64,000 bases of DNA from Larkinella soli. Its GTDB lineage: Bacteria > Bacteroidota > Bacteroidia > Cytophagales > Spirosomataceae. How positions within the stretch are numbered: position 1 is the first letter of the stretch; the number at the start of each line of letters is the position of its first letter. The position numbers were made by a program, and so were the translations under genes. Shown piece by piece: positions 60,314 through 64,000 of the stretch. The stretch spans positions 62,001 to 126,000 of the forward strand of contig NZ_QTJY01000008.1 in NCBI RefSeq assembly GCF_003703975.1, read 5' to 3'. The notes below the pieces were generated by a model that worked only from the letters and a program-made list of their open reading frames with translations, ran no database searches and was not told the origin of the DNA.

Positions 60314-61555
60314 TTGAAATTTCTTCGTCAAACTTTTGAAAGCTTCCGGTTCGCGTGGCAGGCGCTGCGCTCGAACCTGCTCCGGACGACGCTCTCGCTG
60401 CTCGGCGTGACCATCGGCATTTTTGCCATTATCGCCGTTTTCACCATCGTCGACTCGCTGGAGCGGAACATCAAGGACAGCCTGGCCGGCATCGGCGACA
60501 AGGTGGTTTATGTTCAGAAATGGCCCTGGGGCTTCGGGGGGGAATACCAGTGGTGGAAGTACTTCCAGCGGCCTGAACCCTCGCTGACAGAATTCAAGTT
60601 TCTTGCCGAAAAGCTGGAAAACGCGGAGGCCGTGGTGGCAATGGATTTTCGGGGGGGCGTCACGGTCCGGAACGGCAACAACAGCATTCAGTCGCTCATT
60701 CAGGGCACCACCCACGAATACAACAAGATTTCCGAGGTGCCGGTCGAACAGGGGCGGTATTTCTCTCCGCAGGAGATCGAGGCTTCCCGGAACGTTTCCA
60801 TCATCGGGGCCGACATCGCCGAGACGCTGTTTCCGGGACAGAACCCGGTCGGGAAAGAATTCAAGCTGAACGGTCTCAAGTATGTGGTGATCGGCGTACA
60901 GCAGCGGAAGGGTGCCAGCCTGCTCGATTTCGGCGGCAATCCGGACACGAAATGCCTGATCCCGATCGGTGCGTTCGCCAAGATGTATCATTCCGTTTAC
61001 CCCAGCATCGACATCGCCGTCAAGGGCTTCGAGCAGGACGAGGGCCTGCTGGAGGTGGAGAGCGAAATCCGGGGGCTGCTTCGGGCCCGGCGGGGGTTGA
61101 AACCCATGCAGGACGACAACTTCGCCATCAACCGGCCCGAAGCCGCGGCCAAGGCCATTTCTGGCGTTTTCGGCGTGCTGACGCTGGCCGGGTGGGTGAT
61201 CGGCAGCTTCTCGATTCTGGTGGGCGGTTTCGGGATCGCCAACATTATGTTCGTGTCGGTAAAAGAACGTACAAATTTGATCGGCATTCAGAAATCCCTC
61301 GGCGCCAAGAATTATTTCATCCTGTTCCAGTTTCTGTTCGAGGCCGTGTTTCTGAGCCTGATCGGGGGGCTGGTGGGTATTCTGCTGGTTTACCTGGTGT
61401 CGTTCATGAAGCTCGGCAGCCTGGAAATCATCCTTTCCCCGGGCAACATCATCCTGGGTCTGGGCGTTTCGAGCATCATCGGTATGGTTTCCGGCATCCT
61501 GCCTGCCCTGCTGGCGGCCCGTCTGGACCCCGTCATCGCCATCCGTTCGAAATAG
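60314..61555 (+). CDS. ABC transporter permease, MacB/FtsX type
   Basis: 413 aa starting at a TTG (60314). The first membrane helix (about 20-45, TLSLLGVTIGIFAIIAVFTI) is followed by a MacB-type periplasmic domain (about 60-270; VEQGRYFSPQEIEASRNVSIIG, LFPGQNPVGKEFKLNGLKY). Three FtsX helices lie at the end (about 285-405). No ATPase gene adjoins it, so a partner must be encoded elsewhere. Substrate unknown; members export peptides, lipids or lipoproteins, or transmit mechanical signals. Confidence 0.92.
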   Translation: MKFLRQTFESFRFAWQALRSNLLRTTLSLLGVTIGIFAIIAVFTIVDSLERNIKDSLAGIGDKVVYVQKWPWGFGGEYQWWKYFQRPEPSLTEFKFLAEKLENAEAVVAMDFRGGVTVRNGNNSIQSLIQGTTHEYNKISEVPVEQGRYFSPQEIEASRNVSIIGADIAETLFPGQNPVGKEFKLNGLKYVVIGVQQRKGASLLDFGGNPDTKCLIPIGAFAKMYHSVYPSIDIAVKGFEQDEGLLEVESEIRGLLRARRGLKPMQDDNFAINRPEAAAKAISGVFGVLTLAGWVIGSFSILVGGFGIANIMFVSVKERTNLIGIQKSLGAKNYFILFQFLFEAVFLSLIGGLVGILLVYLVSFMKLGSLEIILSPGNIILGLGVSSIIGMVSGILPALLAARLDPVIAIRSK

Positions 61556-61625
61556 CCGGTTGGTCGGGAAGCCAAAACATTTTCGTTCATTTGTACGTCA
61601 ATAAAATAAACTGACGATCAAACGC

Positions 61626-62093
61626 ATGAGAGGTTTAACGATTCTGTTCATCCTGATTCTGATTGTTGCCGGAATTTTATTCTACCTCACATCCTGGAGT
61701 TACAGCGACGGGGAGCGGGCCGGAACCATCTCCAAATTCAGCCGCCGGGGGTATGTTTTCAAAACCTGGGAAGGCGTCCTGAACGTGGGCGGCTTTTCAG
61801 GTGAAACCGGTTCGCTGACGCCCCAATACTTCGATTTCTCCGTTAAGAATGACTCCGTGGCCCAGCGGATCAATGAGGCCGTCCGGTCGGGGCAGCGCGT
61901 GACGCTGCACTACGAGGAAAAACTGGCCAAACTTCCCTGGAACGGAGAAACCAAGTACTTCGTAACCGGCATAGAGTTCGTCGAAACGCCCAACCGATAC
62001 GGCTTCCCCGGTCAGGCCCCCCTTCCGGCCCAACCGGCCCCCGTGCAGCCCGTTCCGGCGCCGGTGGATTCCGCCACCCTCGACACCCTGTAG
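61626..62093 (+). CDS. Single-span membrane protein of unknown function
   Basis: 155 aa with one N-terminal helix (MRGLTILFILILIVAGILFYL). The following domain has SDGERAGTISKFSRRGYVFKTWEG and LHYEEKLAKLPWNGETKYFV, a pattern widespread in Bacteroidota and sometimes misannotated as 6-phosphogluconate dehydrogenase. The tail is Pro/Ala/Val-rich (PAPVQPVPAPVDSA). No enzyme motif. Confidence 0.8.
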   Translation: MRGLTILFILILIVAGILFYLTSWSYSDGERAGTISKFSRRGYVFKTWEGVLNVGGFSGETGSLTPQYFDFSVKNDSVAQRINEAVRSGQRVTLHYEEKLAKLPWNGETKYFVTGIEFVETPNRYGFPGQAPLPAQPAPVQPVPAPVDSATLDTL

Positions 62094-62176
62094 AAAACCT
62101 CCCGGCCGAACAGGACGTTAAGGAACCGGGAGCGATCATCAGATCGTTCTCCGGGAGCCGAAACCTTGCTTACGCC

Positions 62177-63181
62177 ATGCTGAAAACCGTCAAACCCAGC
62201 CGTACCTTTCCGGACCACCTTCTGCAGCAATACCGCGGGCAGGGCGACCCGGCCGCCGACGCCGTCATCGAAGCCGTGGCCGGCCGGGGCGGGCGGAGTT
62301 CGGTCGGGACCCTGATGCGCTGGCTGGTCGATACCCGCAACCTCGACCCGTCCGACCAGCCGCCGGCGGTTCAGCAATTCATCGCTACTCACAAGCACCT
62401 TCCCGACTGGGCCGACCGGCGCCGGATGGAGCGGGCCATGCGGTTTTTTCGGGAACACGCGGGCGCCGTCGCCCTGGCGCTCGGATGCTATGCCCTCCCC
62501 TACTGCTATGCCGGGGCGGACGGCGCGCAGGTGCTGTGGCTGTCGCAGCGCATTCATAACGACACCCGGAAACGGCTGGAGGAAACCGGGGAATGGATCT
62601 TCGGGGTCATGAAAAAAAGTGACTGGGAAAACGGCAGGGCCGTCCACCGGACGCTGAAAGTCCGCCTGATGCACGCGGCCATCCGGTGGTTTACCCTGAA
62701 CGACGCCCGCTGGAATACCGCCTGGGGCCATCCGGTGAATCAGGAGGACATGGCCGGCACCAATCTGGCCTTTTCGTATATCGTTATCCGGGGTCTGCGC
62801 AAGGCCGGAATCACGGCGAGCGAGGAAGACGAGGAAGCGTTTCTGCACCATATCAACGTAACCGCATATCTTCTAGGCGTACGGGAAGAACTGCTTCCCG
62901 GGAACCTGCGGGAGGCCTATCAACTGGACCGGGCCATCGCCCGGCGGCAGTTCCGGGCTTCGGAGCAGGGTAAAGTGCTGACCCGCTCCCTGCTGGCCGC
63001 CATCGAATCGCTGTCTCCACCGGCTCTGCGGAACCTCCCTGCCGCCCAGATGCGTTTCTTCCTCGGCGATGAAATGGCCGACCTGCTGAGCGTACCGAAA
63101 GTGCCGCTGGAAACCCGCCTGGTCGGGATGACCCGTTCGCTCCCCATTTTTCCGAAATTATTAAATTCTCTCCCCTACTGA
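62177..63181 (+). CDS. Oxygenase MpaB family (DUF2236) protein
   Basis: 334 aa, all-helical. [58 protein letters not shown] and [20 protein letters not shown] are typical of MpaB/latex-clearing-like DUF2236 proteins, which bind heme b. No signal peptide. The physiological substrate in Bacteroidota is unknown. It lies 55 bases before mnmE. Confidence 0.85.
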   Translation: MLKTVKPSRTFPDHLLQQYRGQGDPAADAVIEAVAGRGGRSSVGTLMRWLVDTRNLDPSDQPPAVQQFIATHKHLPDWADRRRMERAMRFFREHAGAVALALGCYALPYCYAGADGAQVLWLSQRIHNDTRKRLEETGEWIFGVMKKSDWENGRAVHRTLKVRLMHAAIRWFTLNDARWNTAWGHPVNQEDMAGTNLAFSYIVIRGLRKAGITASEEDEEAFLHHINVTAYLLGVREELLPGNLREAYQLDRAIARRQFRASEQGKVLTRSLLAAIESLSPPALRNLPAAQMRFFLGDEMADLLSVPKVPLETRLVGMTRSLPIFPKLLNSLPY

Positions 63182-63236
63182 CGGCATCCGGTCCGACAAC
63201 TGGCCGGATTCGGAAAGCCGGGCGGAGGCTCTGAAG

Positions 63237-64000
63237 ATGATTTTACAACAAGAACCGATTGCCGCCCTGGCCACGGCCCCGGGCATCGGCGCCATTGCCG
63301 TGATCCGGGTTTCCGGGGAGAACGCAATTGAGCTGACCGGCCGCCTTTTTCGGGGCAAGGACCTGCGGGAGCAGCCCTCCCATACCATTCACTTCGGCAC
63401 CATCCGGGATCAGGAAAACACCTTGATTGACGAGGTGCTGGTATCGATCTTCCGCAGCCCGGCTTCGTTTACGAAGGAGGACGTGGTGGAAATCTCCTGC
63501 CACGGCTCCGACTACATCATCCGGCAGATCCTGCGGCTCCTGCTGAAGGAAGGCGTGCGGATGGCGCGGCCGGGCGAGTTCACGCAGCGGGCCTTCCTGA
63601 ACGGGCAGTTCGATCTGGTGCAGGCCGAAGCCGTGGCCGACCTGATTTCGGCCGATTCGGAGGCCACCCACCGGGCCGCCCTGACGCAGCTGCGGGGCGG
63701 CTTTTCCCGCCAGTTGAAGGCCCTCCGGCAGCAACTCATCGAGTTTGCCTCCCTGGTAGAGCTGGAACTGGATTTCGGGGAAGAAGATGTGGAGTTTGCC
63801 AAACGGGAGGAACTGAAACGGCTGGTTCTGGAGATCCGGCGCGTCCTGCGGCCGCTGATTGATTCGTTCGAGGTGGGCAACGCCATCAAGAACGGGGTGC
63901 CGACGGTCATCGCCGGGAAGCCCAACGCCGGCAAATCCACCCTCCTGAACGTCCTGCTGAATGAGGAAAAAGCCATCGTATCGGACATTCCGGGAACGAC
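63237..64000 (+). CDS. mnmE: tRNA modification GTPase MnmE (partial, C-terminus outside window)
   Basis: With MnmG it makes the cmnm5 modification at wobble U34 of certain tRNAs. About 254 residues are visible from the ATG at 63237 ([16 protein letters not shown]). The N-terminal formyl-THF-binding domain (about 1-120) has [16 protein letters not shown] and [20 protein letters not shown]. The helical domain follows ([20 protein letters not shown]), then the G1 P-loop [10 protein letters not shown] at 226-235 and the start of G2 at the window edge. Confidence 0.97.
   Translation, partial: MILQQEPIAALATAPGIGAIAVIRVSGENAIELTGRLFRGKDLREQPSHTIHFGTIRDQENTLIDEVLVSIFRSPASFTKEDVVEISCHGSDYIIRQILRLLLKEGVRMARPGEFTQRAFLNGQFDLVQAEAVADLISADSEATHRAALTQLRGGFSRQLKALRQQLIEFASLVELELDFGEEDVEFAKREELKRLVLEIRRVLRPLIDSFEVGNAIKNGVPTVIAGKPNAGKSTLLNVLLNEEKAIVSDIPGT

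Noticed and set aside
62099-62146. Small inverted repeats between 62093 and the MpaB-type gene (CTCCCGG/CCGGGAG, CGATC/GATCG)
   Set aside because: Short and without a T-run; no clear function.

Overview
The window is chromosomal DNA from a GC-rich member of the Bacteroidota, most likely a Cytophagales bacterium near Spirosoma/Larkinella. The evidence is a SusC/SusD pair with a FecR anti-sigma factor, a type IX secretion sorting domain on a family 9 glycoside hydrolase, TAnnTTTG-type -7 promoter elements, few Shine-Dalgarno sequences, and many Bacteroidota-only families (DUF2851, DUF6134, DUF6624, DUF6807). The genus is inferred from gene content, not measured. I see no rRNA, tRNA, CRISPR array, transposase or prophage.

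Layout. 1-6.9 kb: a partial GH20 hexosaminidase (minus), a DUF6134 protein, then a tight plus-strand set of an unrecognised 58-residue membrane peptide, an O-antigen-ligase-like protein with TPRs, a transglutaminase-like lipoprotein and an Asp-box sialidase-like protein. 6.9-18 kb: ileS, a secreted GH9 cellulase, a racemase, menA, a glutathione peroxidase and argS. 18-20.8 kb: an AT-richer patch with a barrel-like protein, a lipoprotein gene broken by an in-frame TGA, and a Crp-like regulator. 20.8-30.5 kb: secreted beta-propeller proteins, a GH140-like enzyme, a degenerate Sua5/YrdC-like gene coupled to the CCA-adding enzyme, a PAS histidine kinase and a DUF892 protein with a long polar tail. 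30.6-35.8 kb: DUF2851, pyrF, rfbC, a CpsB-like phosphoesterase missing metal ligands, a DJ-1/PfpI protein and a small unknown.

35.8-46.6 kb is a minus-strand carbohydrate locus: FecR, SusC, SusD, then a Tat-exported sugar isomerase-like protein, a DUF1080 protein, a Tat-exported Gfo/Idh/MocA oxidoreductase and a DUF6807 protein. This set resembles the periplasmic 3-keto-glycoside route of Bacteroidota. 46.7-51.2 kb: a CAP-domain protein, an acyl-CoA synthetase, a small secreted protein and a sugar nucleotidyltransferase. 51.5-57.2 kb is a phenylalanine/tyrosine degradation operon: hmgA, hppD, phhA, a MarR regulator, fahA and a flavin reductase-like gene. The end holds DUF1801, DUF6624, gamma-glutamyltransferase, an ABC-type permease, an MpaB-type protein and the start of mnmE.

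The most notable points are: (1) the small peptide gene translationally coupled to a Wzy/WaaL/PglL-superfamily enzyme and a transglutaminase; (2) a family of long palindromes built from TTGAATGA/TTGTTGAA units between genes, one imperfect copy of which lies inside ileS and is translated; (3) two pseudoenzyme-like genes (Sua5-like and CpsB-like) that keep the fold but lack key residues; and (4) the in-frame stop in the 19 kb lipoprotein gene.
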